Shown: positions 1-6,842 of the stretch, in pieces
Position numbering within the stretch: the first letter of the stretch is position 1
Layout: each line of letters begins with the position of its first letter
Assembly: GCA_002493085.1 (NCBI GenBank)
Contig: DKXQ01000222.1
Span: 1-28,812, forward strand
Reading direction: 5' to 3'
Origin: Lachnoclostridium sp. UBA7122
Lineage (GTDB): Bacteria > Bacillota > Clostridia > Lachnospirales > Lachnospiraceae
DNA: 28,812 bases
Position numbers and translations under genes: made by a program
The notes under the pieces: model-generated
Seen by the model: only the letters and a program-made list of their open reading frames with translations
What the model was told of the DNA's origin: nothing
Databases searched by the model: none

Positions 1-44
1 GAAATTTAATAAGATTTATTGGCTGGATAATGTAGTTTAAGTAT

Positions 45-66
45 ATGTGTATATAAATATACACAT
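45..66. promoter_or_regulatory. Perfect 10-bp inverted repeat before the first gene
   Basis: Arms ATGTGTATAT (45-54) and ATATACACAT (57-66) are perfect inverted copies around a central AA, followed by five T and then the AGGAGG ribosome binding site at 74-79. It could be an operator, or an mRNA hairpin acting as an attenuator just before the ribosome binding site. No convincing -35/-10 pair was seen in the short upstream stretch, so the promoter may lie outside the window. Confidence 0.4.
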
Positions 67-87
67 TTTTAAAAGGAGGCTCTGATA

Positions 88-666
88 ATGTGTATATATT
101 TTAAAAAGTTATTTTCAGTTTTACTGGCAGCAGTTGTGCTTGTGACGGCAGTTGTCCCATCGGACGCTGGCGCTGCTGTAAGACCGGCAAGGCCAGTCTT
201 TAAGGTAGTTAAACGTGGAAAAAGATTTGTAAACATTAAAATAAACAGAACAAAAAATGCGACTGGATACCAGATATTTATAGCAAGTTCAAGACGTGGC
301 AGATTCAAACAAGTAGCTGCTTCAAGAATACGCACTGTTAAAATTACGAAATTAAAGAAAAACAGGGCATATTATATAAAGGTACGTGCATTTAAAACTG
401 TTGGCTACCATATAACTTATGGCAGATTTTCTAAAATTGTAAAAGTAAGCAAATACAGCAAAAAGAAACCAGTACCATCCATAATACCAGATGTGCCAAC
501 AGGTCCATCTATCATTGAGGCAGAAGACCCATCAGTTACTGTAGAACCGTCAGTTACTACAGAGCCAGAACAGACACCATGGCAGACACAGGAACCAGAG
601 CCTGGACAGATGCCATGGCAGACACAGGAGCCTGAGACTGGACAGATACCAGATGCAGGATATTGA
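88..666 (+). CDS. Secreted fibronectin-III-like protein with repeated Pro/Gln/Glu tail
   Basis: Function unknown. The 192-residue product begins with a signal peptide (charged start, hydrophobic stretch about 8-27, likely cleavage after about residue 29). Residues 35-122 look like one fibronectin type III-like beta domain: a G-Y-x-I strand near 60-64, a T-x-L turn near 83-89, a YYIKVRAF strand near 95-102 and YGRFS near 111-115. This domain is strongly basic. The tail (from about 130) is rich in Pro, Glu, Thr and Gln, and ends in two near-identical 12-residue repeats starting with PWQTQEP at residues 164 and 176. The start is supported by AGGAGG at 74-79, 8 bases upstream. No sortase motif or transmembrane anchor is visible at the C-terminus, so it is probably released or held by charge. 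Similar small extracellular Fn3-like proteins are common in Lachnospiraceae (family knowledge); a cell-surface binding role is inference. Confidence 0.8.
   Translation: MCIYFKKLFSVLLAAVVLVTAVVPSDAGAAVRPARPVFKVVKRGKRFVNIKINRTKNATGYQIFIASSRRGRFKQVAASRIRTVKITKLKKNRAYYIKVRAFKTVGYHITYGRFSKIVKVSKYSKKKPVPSIIPDVPTGPSIIEAEDPSVTVEPSVTTEPEQTPWQTQEPEPGQMPWQTQEPETGQIPDAGY
577..648 (+). repeat. Two-copy 36-bp in-frame tandem repeat
   Basis: Two adjacent 36-base units (577-612 and 613-648) differ at only a few bases and each encodes 12 residues beginning PWQTQEPE. The unit length is a multiple of three, so copy-number change by slippage would keep the frame and only alter the length of the C-terminal tail of the secreted protein. 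Confidence 0.85.
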
Positions 667-721
667 GAGTTATACCTGCATAACAATATCAATGTATGTA
701 AAATATATAAGTAAGATATAC

Positions 722-750
722 CAGTGCTGGCTATTATAATACCAGCACTG
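722..750. promoter_or_regulatory. Inverted repeat in the serS leader
   Basis: CAGTGCTGG (722-730) and CCAGCACTG (742-750) form a perfect 9-bp stem whose loop contains the self-complementary TATTATAATA. No T-run follows on the plus strand. The hairpin ends 5 bases before the AAAGGAG ribosome binding site of serS (756-762). It may be a weak terminator for the upstream gene or a structure affecting serS expression. The gap is too short for a T-box. Confidence 0.45.
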
Positions 751-769
751 TAAATAAAGGAGAAAACAA

Positions 770-2053
770 ATGTTAGATATTAAATTCCTCAGAGAAAATC
801 CAGACATAGTTAAACAGAATATTAAAAATAAGTTCCAGGATGAAAAACTTCCACTGGTAGACGAAGTAATTTCCCTTGATACCAAAGCCCGCCAGACACA
901 ACAGGAAGCAGATGCGCTGCGTGCTTCAAGAAAAAAAGTATCTAAAGAAATAGGTGCTTTAATGGCACAAGGCAAAAAAGAAGAGGCAGAGGCTAAAAAA
1001 GAAGAAGTAAGTAAAAATGCTGCACGTCTTGAAGAACTGTCTGTTAAAGAAAAAGAACTCCAGAATAAGATTAAAAAAATAATGATGGTAATTCCAAATA
1101 TTATTGACCCAAGTGTTCCAATTGGAAAAAATGACAGTGAAAATGTAGAAATTGAAAAATTTGGAGAACCTGTAGTTCCTGATTTTGAAATACCATACCA
1201 CACTGAAATCATGGAGTCATTTAATGGCATAGATATAGATGCAGCTGGCAGGGTGGCCGGCAATGGCTTTTACTATCTTATGGGTGACATAGCAAGACTT
1301 CATTCAGCTGTTATATCATATGCCAGGGACTTTATGATAGACAGAGGGTTTACTTATTGTGTTCCGCCTTTTATGATAAGAAGTAATGTTGTAACAGGTG
1401 TTATGAGCTTTGCAGAAATGGATGCAATGATGTACAAAATTGAAGGAGAAGACCTTTATCTTATCGGAACAAGTGAACATTCCATGATAGGCAAGTTTAT
1501 AGACACAATTACAGAAGAAAAAGAACTTCCAAAGACTTTAACAAGTTATTCACCATGTTTCCGCAAAGAAAAAGGTGCCCACGGAATTGAAGAAAGAGGA
1601 GTTTACCGCATACACCAGTTTGAAAAACAGGAAATGATTGTTGTATGTAAACCAGAAGAAAGCCCTATGTGGTTTGAAAAACTCTGGCAGAATACCGTTG
1701 ATTTATTCCGTTCACTTGATATTCCAGTGCGCACTCTTGAATGTTGTTCTGGAGACCTTGCAGACCTTAAAGTTAAGTCAGTTGATGTTGAAGCATGGTC
1801 CCCAAGGCAGAAGAAATATTTTGAAGTAGGAAGCTGCTCAAATCTTGGTGATGCACAGGCAAGACGGCTTCAGATACGTATACGCAGGGAAGACGGCAGC
1901 AAATACTTTGCACATACACTAAATAATACAGTAGCTGCCCCACCACGTATGCTTATTGCCTTTTTAGAAAATAATCTCACAAAAGACGGCAATGTACGCA
2001 TACCAGAAGTATTAAGGCCTTATATGGGAGGCAGGGAATTCTTAACTAAGTAA
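770..2053 (+). CDS. serS: Seryl-tRNA synthetase, variant with archaeal-like motif 3
   Basis: Charges tRNA-Ser with serine in the cytoplasm, a class II synthetase. The 427 residues match the usual length. Residues 1-110 form the N-terminal coiled-coil arm that grips the long variable arm of tRNA-Ser, seen as a Lys/Glu-rich heptad stretch at about 30-105. The catalytic core follows: the T-S-E serine loop near 234-236, motif 2 (FRKEKGAHG at 264-272 leading to RIHQFEKQE at 280-288), and motif 3 near 384-401. Motif 3 reads LNNTVAAPPRMLIAFLEN instead of the N-G-S-G-L-A-V-G-R seen in typical bacterial enzymes such as B. subtilis SerRS. Its HTLN-N-T start resembles archaeal SerRS, but the Ala-Pro-Pro segment is unusual. 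The motif 3 arginine (R393) is kept. AAAGGAG at 756-762 supports the start. The protein is intact and probably the housekeeping enzyme, though a paralogue elsewhere cannot be excluded. Confidence 0.95.
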   Translation: MLDIKFLRENPDIVKQNIKNKFQDEKLPLVDEVISLDTKARQTQQEADALRASRKKVSKEIGALMAQGKKEEAEAKKEEVSKNAARLEELSVKEKELQNKIKKIMMVIPNIIDPSVPIGKNDSENVEIEKFGEPVVPDFEIPYHTEIMESFNGIDIDAAGRVAGNGFYYLMGDIARLHSAVISYARDFMIDRGFTYCVPPFMIRSNVVTGVMSFAEMDAMMYKIEGEDLYLIGTSEHSMIGKFIDTITEEKELPKTLTSYSPCFRKEKGAHGIEERGVYRIHQFEKQEMIVVCKPEESPMWFEKLWQNTVDLFRSLDIPVRTLECCSGDLADLKVKSVDVEAWSPRQKKYFEVGSCSNLGDAQARRLQIRIRREDGSKYFAHTLNNTVAAPPRMLIAFLENNLTKDGNVRIPEVLRPYMGGREFLTK

Positions 2054-2107
2054 CCATGATTCCAGAAAATCCTTTGCAATTATATTTGATATAGGAGGGG
2101 ATAATTT

Positions 2108-2539
2108 ATGAGACTGGAACATGACAGAAACAGAAATCTTCCTGAGATAAGAGAATGTAAGCAATGTGGACGTTCTTTAAACAACAATTATAAAAAAGAT
2201 TTATGCCCATCATGCATAGAAATAAATCTTTTTGCAGAGGTAAAAGAGTATATCCGCTCAAATGATGTGCGGGAAATGGACGTAGCAAACCACTTTCATA
2301 TCCCAATATCTAAAGTAAGGTCATGGATTCAACAAGGACGGATAGAATACAAAGCAACAAATGGCAAAACTGTATCAGGTACAAAATGCCAGATATGTGG
2401 AAAGAAAATATCTTTTGGTACTGTTTGCCCTGAGTGTCACAAAATCCAGAATCTCCAGGTTATATCAAAGCAGGCTGGAATACAGCCAGAAGAGATGCGT
2501 TTTCTTGGTGGCAGAAAAAATAATAAACCTAAAGTATAA
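2108..2539 (+). CDS. Double zinc-ribbon, helix-turn-helix YvyF-like protein
   Basis: Function unknown. The 143-residue cytoplasmic protein has an N-terminal CxxC...CxxC zinc ribbon (C18, C21, C35, C38 region), then a helical segment around residues 45-80 that reads like a winged or MerR-like recognition element (VREMDVANHFHIPISKVRSW). A second CxxC...CxxC ribbon lies around 97-115. The first two parts resemble the flagellar-operon protein family TIGR03826 (YvyF of Bacillus), which normally sits beside flgM/flgK. Here no flagellar gene is near and the second ribbon is an addition. The start has an AGGAGGG site at 2093-2099. It lies 54 bases after serS with no terminator between, so co-transcription with serS is likely. 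A DNA- or RNA-binding regulatory role is inference from the motifs. Confidence 0.75.
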   Translation: MRLEHDRNRNLPEIRECKQCGRSLNNNYKKDLCPSCIEINLFAEVKEYIRSNDVREMDVANHFHIPISKVRSWIQQGRIEYKATNGKTVSGTKCQICGKKISFGTVCPECHKIQNLQVISKQAGIQPEEMRFLGGRKNNKPKV

Positions 2540-2552
2540 CTGCAAGATAGTG

Positions 2553-2579
2553 AATGGGATATCTGTGTGATATCCCATT
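2553..2579. terminator. Bidirectional hairpin between convergent genes
   Basis: AATGGGATATC (2553-2563) and GATATCCCATT (2569-2579) form a perfect 11-bp stem with a 5-base loop, lying between the convergent zinc-ribbon gene and the DUF3810 gene. T-runs on either side are short, so termination efficiency is uncertain. The stem overlaps the stop codon of the leftward gene. Confidence 0.6.
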
Positions 2580-3694
2580 TACATAGTATAATAACCTATA
2601 AGAAGCCTTACAACACGGCTATAGCTTTTTATTCCATCTTTGATGCCATTTATTTTCAAGTTTCCATCTAACAGTGTATTGGCAACTGCCTCCACTGTCT
2701 CTGTTTTGAAAAAAGATGTATTATTTACTTTCTCCCATGTATCTGCTGTCAGAAATATATTATCTGCTGCAGCTTCTTCTTTAACCAGAGTACGTGAATT
2801 CCACGCTTCTTTATCTGCATTATTTCTAAAATCATTTGATACATAATTTAATACATTCAGATAACCACAGTATTGTAAAAATAAGTCATCAGACCCAGTA
2901 CATGCCATAAATGCGATAAAGTTTGCTTCATCTTCATATATATAGCCTTTTAAATGTGCAAGTTCATGGCATATTGTATATGGCATATTTGTTATATACA
3001 TCTCTGTATTATAATTTGCCTCAAGTGTAAATGGAAAAAATATTCCTAAAAGATACTGCTGGCTCATAAATTTTGAAAAGTATATCCTCTTAGGCCTTGG
3101 ATAGTATCCTGACAAGTTTGGATATTTTTCCCCGAGTTCCTGCATACTTTTTATACACTTAGAGTACAATAAATCCCAGTCCGCATCATAAATAATTTCT
3201 CCATTGCTGTCACGCTCAAACTGGCCTGAAAGAGAGTTTAGTTTCCCTACAATATTTTCACGTAAACTTGAGAGTTCTTCAAAACCATACTGGCTGGCAG
3301 AATCCATATATTTTGATTCCAAGGTTGATGTATGGTAGAGTATAAAGCAGTTGAGTGTCTGGATTAAAAAGACACAGACAGCAATCCAGCTTATTATATT
3401 CCAGTAACCACGGCGCAGGGATTTTAACTTATCTGATTTTAAAAAACCTAGTAAAAATATAATAATGCCAGCAGCAATCAGGATAATTGCCAGAATAATA
3501 AGCATTTCTCCGGCAGAAAACGGGAAAATATTTGTAAAACGGCTGTATGTATTAATCCAGACTGGCAGAATATTAGCTATATACCAGTCAGAAAATGTCT
3601 GGCTGTTCCATGATAAAATATTGAGAAATATAGCAAATGCCAGAAGTAAAAGTTTTATAAAAAGCGGCTTTATATGCCATTTATGTAATTTCAT
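2579..3694 (-). CDS. DUF3810-family membrane zincin-like protease
   Basis: Predicted membrane-bound metallopeptidase of unknown substrate. From the chosen ATG the product is 371 residues. Hydrophobic segments lie at about 9-28, 63-83 and 97-120. A large external or cytoplasmic domain then carries HELAH at residues 243-247 followed by EDEAN at 254-258, a zincin arrangement (two His and a downstream Glu as zinc ligands). The motif and length fit DUF3810, a family found in Clostridia and Bacteroidetes without a known function. The start at 3694 is preferred because AGGAGG (3703-3708) lies 8 bases upstream. A longer reading frame to a GTG at 3754 would add 20 residues, including RGGGG encoded by a run of ten G. 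That extension has no ribosome binding site and reads through the Shine-Dalgarno sequence itself. Confidence 0.8.
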   Translation of the reverse strand: MKLHKWHIKPLFIKLLLLAFAIFLNILSWNSQTFSDWYIANILPVWINTYSRFTNIFPFSAGEMLIILAIILIAAGIIIFLLGFLKSDKLKSLRRGYWNIISWIAVCVFLIQTLNCFILYHTSTLESKYMDSASQYGFEELSSLRENIVGKLNSLSGQFERDSNGEIIYDADWDLLYSKCIKSMQELGEKYPNLSGYYPRPKRIYFSKFMSQQYLLGIFFPFTLEANYNTEMYITNMPYTICHELAHLKGYIYEDEANFIAFMACTGSDDLFLQYCGYLNVLNYVSNDFRNNADKEAWNSRTLVKEEAAADNIFLTADTWEKVNNTSFFKTETVEAVANTLLDGNLKINGIKDGIKSYSRVVRLLIGYYTM

Positions 3695-3713
3695 AACACT
3701 TTCCTCCTCTCCT

Positions 3714-3723
3714 CCCCCCCCCC
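3714..3723 (-). repeat. Homopolymeric G10 tract upstream of DUF3810 gene
   Basis: Ten consecutive C on the plus strand, i.e. G10 on the coding strand, sit 5 bases upstream of the AGGAGG ribosome binding site of the leftward DUF3810 gene. Such a tract is striking in this AT-rich DNA and is prone to slipped-strand mispairing. It falls in the 5' untranslated leader if the ATG at 3694 is the start, or inside the coding region if the upstream GTG is used. Confidence 0.9.
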
Positions 3724-3799
3724 TCAAAAAATGTATAATCTGGTTACTATTCACGGCCGGCTAAATCCGGGAATTTTTGGCATGTTCAGCTTCTAACTC

Positions 3800-3811
3800 A
3801 CGGATATCCGT
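3800..3811. promoter_or_regulatory. 12-bp palindrome beside a TATAAT element
   Basis: ACGGATATCCGT is a perfect palindrome. On the minus strand it directly follows a TATAAT (3812-3817) that could be the -10 of the DUF3810 promoter, placing the palindrome over the expected transcription start. No good -35 is visible, so the promoter call is weak. The palindrome is a candidate operator. Confidence 0.35.
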
Positions 3812-3870
3812 ATTATATTTTAAATATGTGGTAATTTAGTGTCTATTAGAATAAAGTGCTAAATAATAAC

Positions 3871-3891
3871 AGCCCCAGTATAACTGGGGCT
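3871..3891 (-). terminator. Rho-independent terminator of the deacetylase gene
   Basis: AGCCCCAGT and ACTGGGGCT form a perfect 9-bp GC-rich stem with a 3-base loop, 44 bases downstream of the deacetylase stop codon. Read on the minus strand it is followed by GTTATTATTT. Confidence 0.8.
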
Positions 3892-3935
3892 ATATCTAGT
3901 ACAACATCTAGTTTTTATTATATAAGACAATGCCA

Positions 3936-4889
3936 TTATCTGCCACTCATATAAACCTTTCCTGGTTCAGCTTTAATTCCTTTATAATGGAACAATTCAT
4001 CAATTGTAACAAGCTGGTATCCCTGTTTTACAAGTCTTGGTACAAGTTTCTGCACTGCTTCTGCTGTGGAAGGATATAAATCATGCATAAGCACAATATC
4101 ACCATCCTGGATAGCTTTACACTCCTTTAATACTGATTTTGCATTTCTGCTCTTCCAGTCCTCTGTATCAACACTCCAGTAAATCATAGGAACTTTTATA
4201 TTGTTGCGCATATTGTCGTTAATACTTCCTCCTGGTGGCCTTAAGTTAGAAAAACCGCATCCAATAATATCCTTTATGACTTTCCTGCTTTTACTTAGTT
4301 CCTCTTTCATCTGCTTTGTTGTAAGTTTTGTCAGGTTTGCATGGTTATAAGTATGTGTTGCTATTTCGTTCCCCTGTTCATATGACTGTTTTATCATATC
4401 CTCATATGTTGGGACCCTGCTTCCGACAACAAAAAATGTTGCACGTGCATCATACTTTTTAAGCACCTTTAATATTTTACTTGTTACTGGTGTATATGGT
4501 CCATCGTCAAATGTCAGGGCAACCATAGGTTTTTCAGGGTCAAGATTATCCCTTAACCATCTTTTCTTCCCCTTTGCAGCTACAGTCTGGGCAGGCTGCT
4601 TCTGCTCATCAGACGGTTCTTTCTTTTTTTCTTTGTTTGCAGCTTTAACCTTGCCATCTGAAGGTGTATTTGCCTCTGTAACATTATTATTGTCCTTGTT
4701 GCTTTTTTTATTTAGGCCAGCCAGCCTGAAAGCAAGCACAGATAAAACAGCAACAAGTATAAGCCCTGTACTAAAAAGTATAATTCTTGCCCTCAGTTCA
4801 TTCTTTCTTTTTCTCTGGCTCATAATGCTTCTTACACGGTATGATTCCCTTGCAAAAATATCCTTTTCATCTTTAATGTTTCTTCCCAT
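3936..4889 (-). CDS. Membrane-anchored polysaccharide deacetylase (NodB family)
   Basis: Likely removes acetyl groups from cell-wall or secreted polysaccharide (peptidoglycan GlcNAc/MurNAc or similar) outside the membrane; carbohydrate esterase family 4. The 317-residue product has a basic N-terminus, one transmembrane segment at about 35-57, a Lys/Glu-rich linker to about residue 118, then the NodB domain. The five CE4 motifs are all present: TFDDGP at 126-131 (base and metal Asp), HTYNH at 179-183 (metal His), RPPGG near 217, DTEDW near 241, and the LMHD catalytic His near 267. It is therefore expected to be active. The ATG at 4889 is chosen because GGAGGG (4896-4901) is 6 bases upstream; the GTG one codon earlier would be too close. 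It is a single-gene unit, with its terminator at 3871-3891. The substrate cannot be told from sequence; a sporulation-type PdaA role is possible. Confidence 0.93.
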   Translation of the reverse strand: MGRNIKDEKDIFARESYRVRSIMSQRKRKNELRARIILFSTGLILVAVLSVLAFRLAGLNKKSNKDNNNVTEANTPSDGKVKAANKEKKKEPSDEQKQPAQTVAAKGKKRWLRDNLDPEKPMVALTFDDGPYTPVTSKILKVLKKYDARATFFVVGSRVPTYEDMIKQSYEQGNEIATHTYNHANLTKLTTKQMKEELSKSRKVIKDIIGCGFSNLRPPGGSINDNMRNNIKVPMIYWSVDTEDWKSRNAKSVLKECKAIQDGDIVLMHDLYPSTAEAVQKLVPRLVKQGYQLVTIDELFHYKGIKAEPGKVYMSGR

Positions 4890-4955
4890 CACTATCCCTC
4901 CAAATTTTTTATCAGCATTTTCATTATTCCCAAAAAAACTTGTAACACTTATTTT

Positions 4956-5009
4956 ATGATAACATATTTCTTTTAATAATTTTTTAAAAAAGTATTAAAA
5001 TTTTGTCAA
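4956..5009 (-). promoter_or_regulatory. Possible promoter(s) of the deacetylase gene
   Basis: Minus strand: TTGACA (5004-5009) lies 17 bases before TAAAAA (4981-4986). Further down, TGTTATCAT (4956-4964) is an extended -10 match. Which is used cannot be told; the DNA between is extremely AT-rich. Confidence 0.35.
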
Positions 5010-5030
5010 TTTTTGTATTACAGCGGTTAT

Positions 5031-5393
5031 TTATGGCGCAAGCATACCACCAAACATTCCAGATATTATACATATCATTGCACCTGTTATAATTTCAGGA
5101 TTTACTGCAAGTGCATTTCCCATAAACCATACCCCGGCAACTACTATAATTGCAAAATAAGCAGCACTGACTGCTATGCCCCATAGAAATTTATATTTGC
5201 CAGATTTTTTTCCCGCTATAAAGCCACCAGCAAAGTTTGATATTATATATACTACAGTAATACATCCACTGGCAGCTCCTGCACCAGCATTTGTTTTCCA
5301 TATAATTATTGACATAATGGCAAGCAGTACAGCACTGCATATAAACATGCCTGATAATATTATAACATAATTTATGGCACTTTTCTTATCCAT
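5031..5393 (-). CDS. YrzE/TIGR04086-family small membrane protein
   Basis: Function unknown. A 120-residue integral membrane protein with four hydrophobic helices (about 7-30, 39-60, 66-90 and 96-118) rich in Gly, Ala and Ile. The glycine-rich FAGGFIAGKKSGK turn after helix 2 and the ISGMFGGMLAP end are typical of TIGR04086 (DUF3792, B. subtilis YrzE). In many Firmicutes this family sits next to yajC; here the PHP gene separates them. Two starts are possible. The ATG at 5411 adds six residues but has only AGGAA four bases upstream and would leave a leader of about 11 bases from the predicted promoter. The ATG at 5393 has GGAGG at 5405-5409 and is preferred, though the 11-base spacing is long. 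Confidence 0.75.
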   Translation of the reverse strand: MDKKSAINYVIILSGMFICSAVLLAIMSIIIWKTNAGAGAASGCITVVYIISNFAGGFIAGKKSGKYKFLWGIAVSAAYFAIIVVAGVWFMGNALAVNPEIITGAMICIISGMFGGMLAP

Positions 5394-5429
5394 ACACAAT
5401 TTATCCTCCATTCATTCCTATTAACCATA

Positions 5430-5459
5430 TTTATACTTCTCTTGCATAAAATATGACAA
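5430..5459 (-). promoter_or_regulatory. Promoter for the TIGR04086 gene
   Basis: Minus strand TTGTCA (5454-5459), 18-base spacer, TATAAA (5430-5435); each hexamer matches the sigma-A consensus at five of six positions. The expected start is near 5423. Confidence 0.6.
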
Positions 5460-5471
5460 CTATGTTATACT
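5442..5471 (+). promoter_or_regulatory. Extended -10 promoter for the PHP gene
   Basis: Plus strand TTGCAT (5442-5447), 18-base spacer, TATACT (5466-5471) preceded by TGT, giving an extended -10. The -35 hexamer lies inside the spacer of the divergent promoter at 5430-5459, so the two polymerase sites overlap. Confidence 0.5.
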
Positions 5472-5576
5472 AATTTGAGTTTATACATTTTTTAAAATTG
5501 CAGGATTTTTGCAGACTGTACAGCAATTTCAACAGTTTTCTTATTATAAAATTAAAACGGAGGAAATTACAATATT

Positions 5577-6434
5577 ATGAAATATATTGATTTGCACACA
5601 CACTCAAATTATTCAGATGGGACATGCTCTCCAGCGGAGCTTGTTACCAGAGCTGTCCAGAAGGGATTATCTGCTTTTGCACTTACAGACCATGATACAG
5701 TAGCCGGCATTAGCGATGCAATTAATGCTGTAGAAGAACAGCATGCACCCTTAAAGTTCATTCCAGGGACTGAACTATCTGTAGCATATAAAAAAAGAGA
5801 CATACATATAACTGGATTATTTATAAATCATGATAATGCTGCATTAAAAGGGGCAGCAGCACTTATAATTAAACGGCGTGACGACCGCAATCTCGAAATG
5901 GCAGAAAATCTTAGAAAAGCTGGAATTCCAATAACTATTGAAGCACTGAAAGAAAATAATCCTGATACAGTAGTAACCAGGGCACATTTTGCACGGTTTC
6001 TTGTAGATAATAAAATAACTGCAACACCTGCTGAAGCATTTAAAAAATACCTTAATACGGATACTCCTTATTATGTACCCCGCAAATATATAGAGCCTGA
6101 AGAAGGTCTGGAACTTATCAGAAATGCTGGCGGAGTTCCTGTACTGGCACACCCGCTGCACTATAAATTAAAAGAGCCGGAACTTGAAAAATTAGTTAAA
6201 AGACTTGCATTTGCAGGACTTATAGGGATTGAAGTATTTTATTCAAACCATTCTGTATCTGATGAGGCATATGTAAAGAAACTTGCAAGAAGATATAACC
6301 TGCTGCCAAGTGGTGGTTCAGACTTCCATGGTGACAATAAACCTGCAATAGATATTGGTACTGGCCGTGGAAACCTTGCAATTCCATATAAATATCTTGA
6401 AGCACTTGCCAGTACATGCAATTATCCTCTATAA
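5577..6434 (+). CDS. PHP-domain metal-dependent phosphoesterase
   Basis: Likely a phosphatase acting on nucleotides such as 3',5'-bisphosphates or short RNA ends, as for the YciV/RNase AM-type PHP proteins; the exact substrate is not readable. The 285-residue protein has the PHP metal-site motifs: HTHSNYSDG (H7, H9, D14), TDHDT (D38-D40), PGTELS with E66, H77 in the DIHITG strand, TRAHFARFLV at 134-143, AHP at 191-193 and GGSDFHG at 246-252. All key ligands are present, and the insertion between E66 and H192 has the length expected for this subfamily. CGGAGGAA precedes the ATG by about 13 bases, a long spacing. It is a single-gene unit with the promoter at 5442-5471 and the terminator at 6486-6508. 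Confidence 0.92.
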   Translation: MKYIDLHTHSNYSDGTCSPAELVTRAVQKGLSAFALTDHDTVAGISDAINAVEEQHAPLKFIPGTELSVAYKKRDIHITGLFINHDNAALKGAAALIIKRRDDRNLEMAENLRKAGIPITIEALKENNPDTVVTRAHFARFLVDNKITATPAEAFKKYLNTDTPYYVPRKYIEPEEGLELIRNAGGVPVLAHPLHYKLKEPELEKLVKRLAFAGLIGIEVFYSNHSVSDEAYVKKLARRYNLLPSGGSDFHGDNKPAIDIGTGRGNLAIPYKYLEALASTCNYPL

Positions 6435-6485
6435 AAAACTTCAATACAGAAGAATATATGACATGCAGCAATCCACCAGAGGCGG

Positions 6486-6508
6486 AGAATCCCACAAGAT
6501 GGGATTCT
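6486..6508 (+). terminator. Terminator after the PHP gene
   Basis: AGAATCCCA (6486-6494) and TGGGATTCT (6500-6508) form a perfect 9-bp stem with a 5-base loop, followed by TCGTTAATTAATTTT. It also lies just beyond the stop of the convergent yajC, but has no T-run on that strand. Confidence 0.7.
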
Positions 6509-6515
6509 TCGTTAA

Positions 6516-6842
6516 TTAATTTTCGCTGCTCTGCTTATCTATTTCTACAATATTTTCTTTTTTCATCGGAATACGGCAGTTTTTATTATTGCCAAATTCC
6601 ACGATAACAACTTCTTCCATTATATCTATTACTACACCAAAAAAACCGCTTGACGTAAGTATACTGTCACCTACTGCAAGTGTTGTAAGCATTGCTGCAC
6701 GTTCTTTCTGCTGTTTTTTCTGCGGCCTTATTGCCAGAAACCAGAATACGCCTATAATAACCGCATAAATAAGAATTACACTTATAATGCTCTGGCCTCC
6801 GCCTGCTGCCGTCCCACTTCCTGATACTACTGCTAAATTCAT
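6516..6842 (-). CDS. yajC: Preprotein translocase subunit YajC
   Basis: Small membrane partner of the SecYEG/SecDF translocase. The 108-residue protein has one N-terminal transmembrane helix (about 18-37) followed by the family signature FLAIRPQKKQQKER at about 35-48, then a small basic-acidic soluble domain with the VGDSILTSSGFFGVV beta strand segment near 56-71. Its ATG overlaps the tgt stop codon in an ATGA (6839-6842), so translation is probably coupled to tgt; GAGGGGGAAA within the tgt end serves as ribosome binding site. The tgt-yajC order is widely conserved. The secDF genes that often follow are absent; the unit ends here against the convergent PHP gene. Confidence 0.95.
   Translation of the reverse strand: MNLAVVSGSGTAAGGGQSIISVILIYAVIIGVFWFLAIRPQKKQQKERAAMLTTLAVGDSILTSSGFFGVVIDIMEEVVIVEFGNNKNCRIPMKKENIVEIDKQSSEN

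Noticed and set aside
667..769. T-box riboswitch before serS
   Set aside because: Only about 100 bases are available and no T-box sequence or specifier-loop structure is seen; just a 9-bp hairpin.
670..1263. 197-codon minus-strand ORF opposite serS
   Set aside because: Shadow of the serS coiled-coil region, giving a Ser/Phe/Leu-rich translation without motifs.
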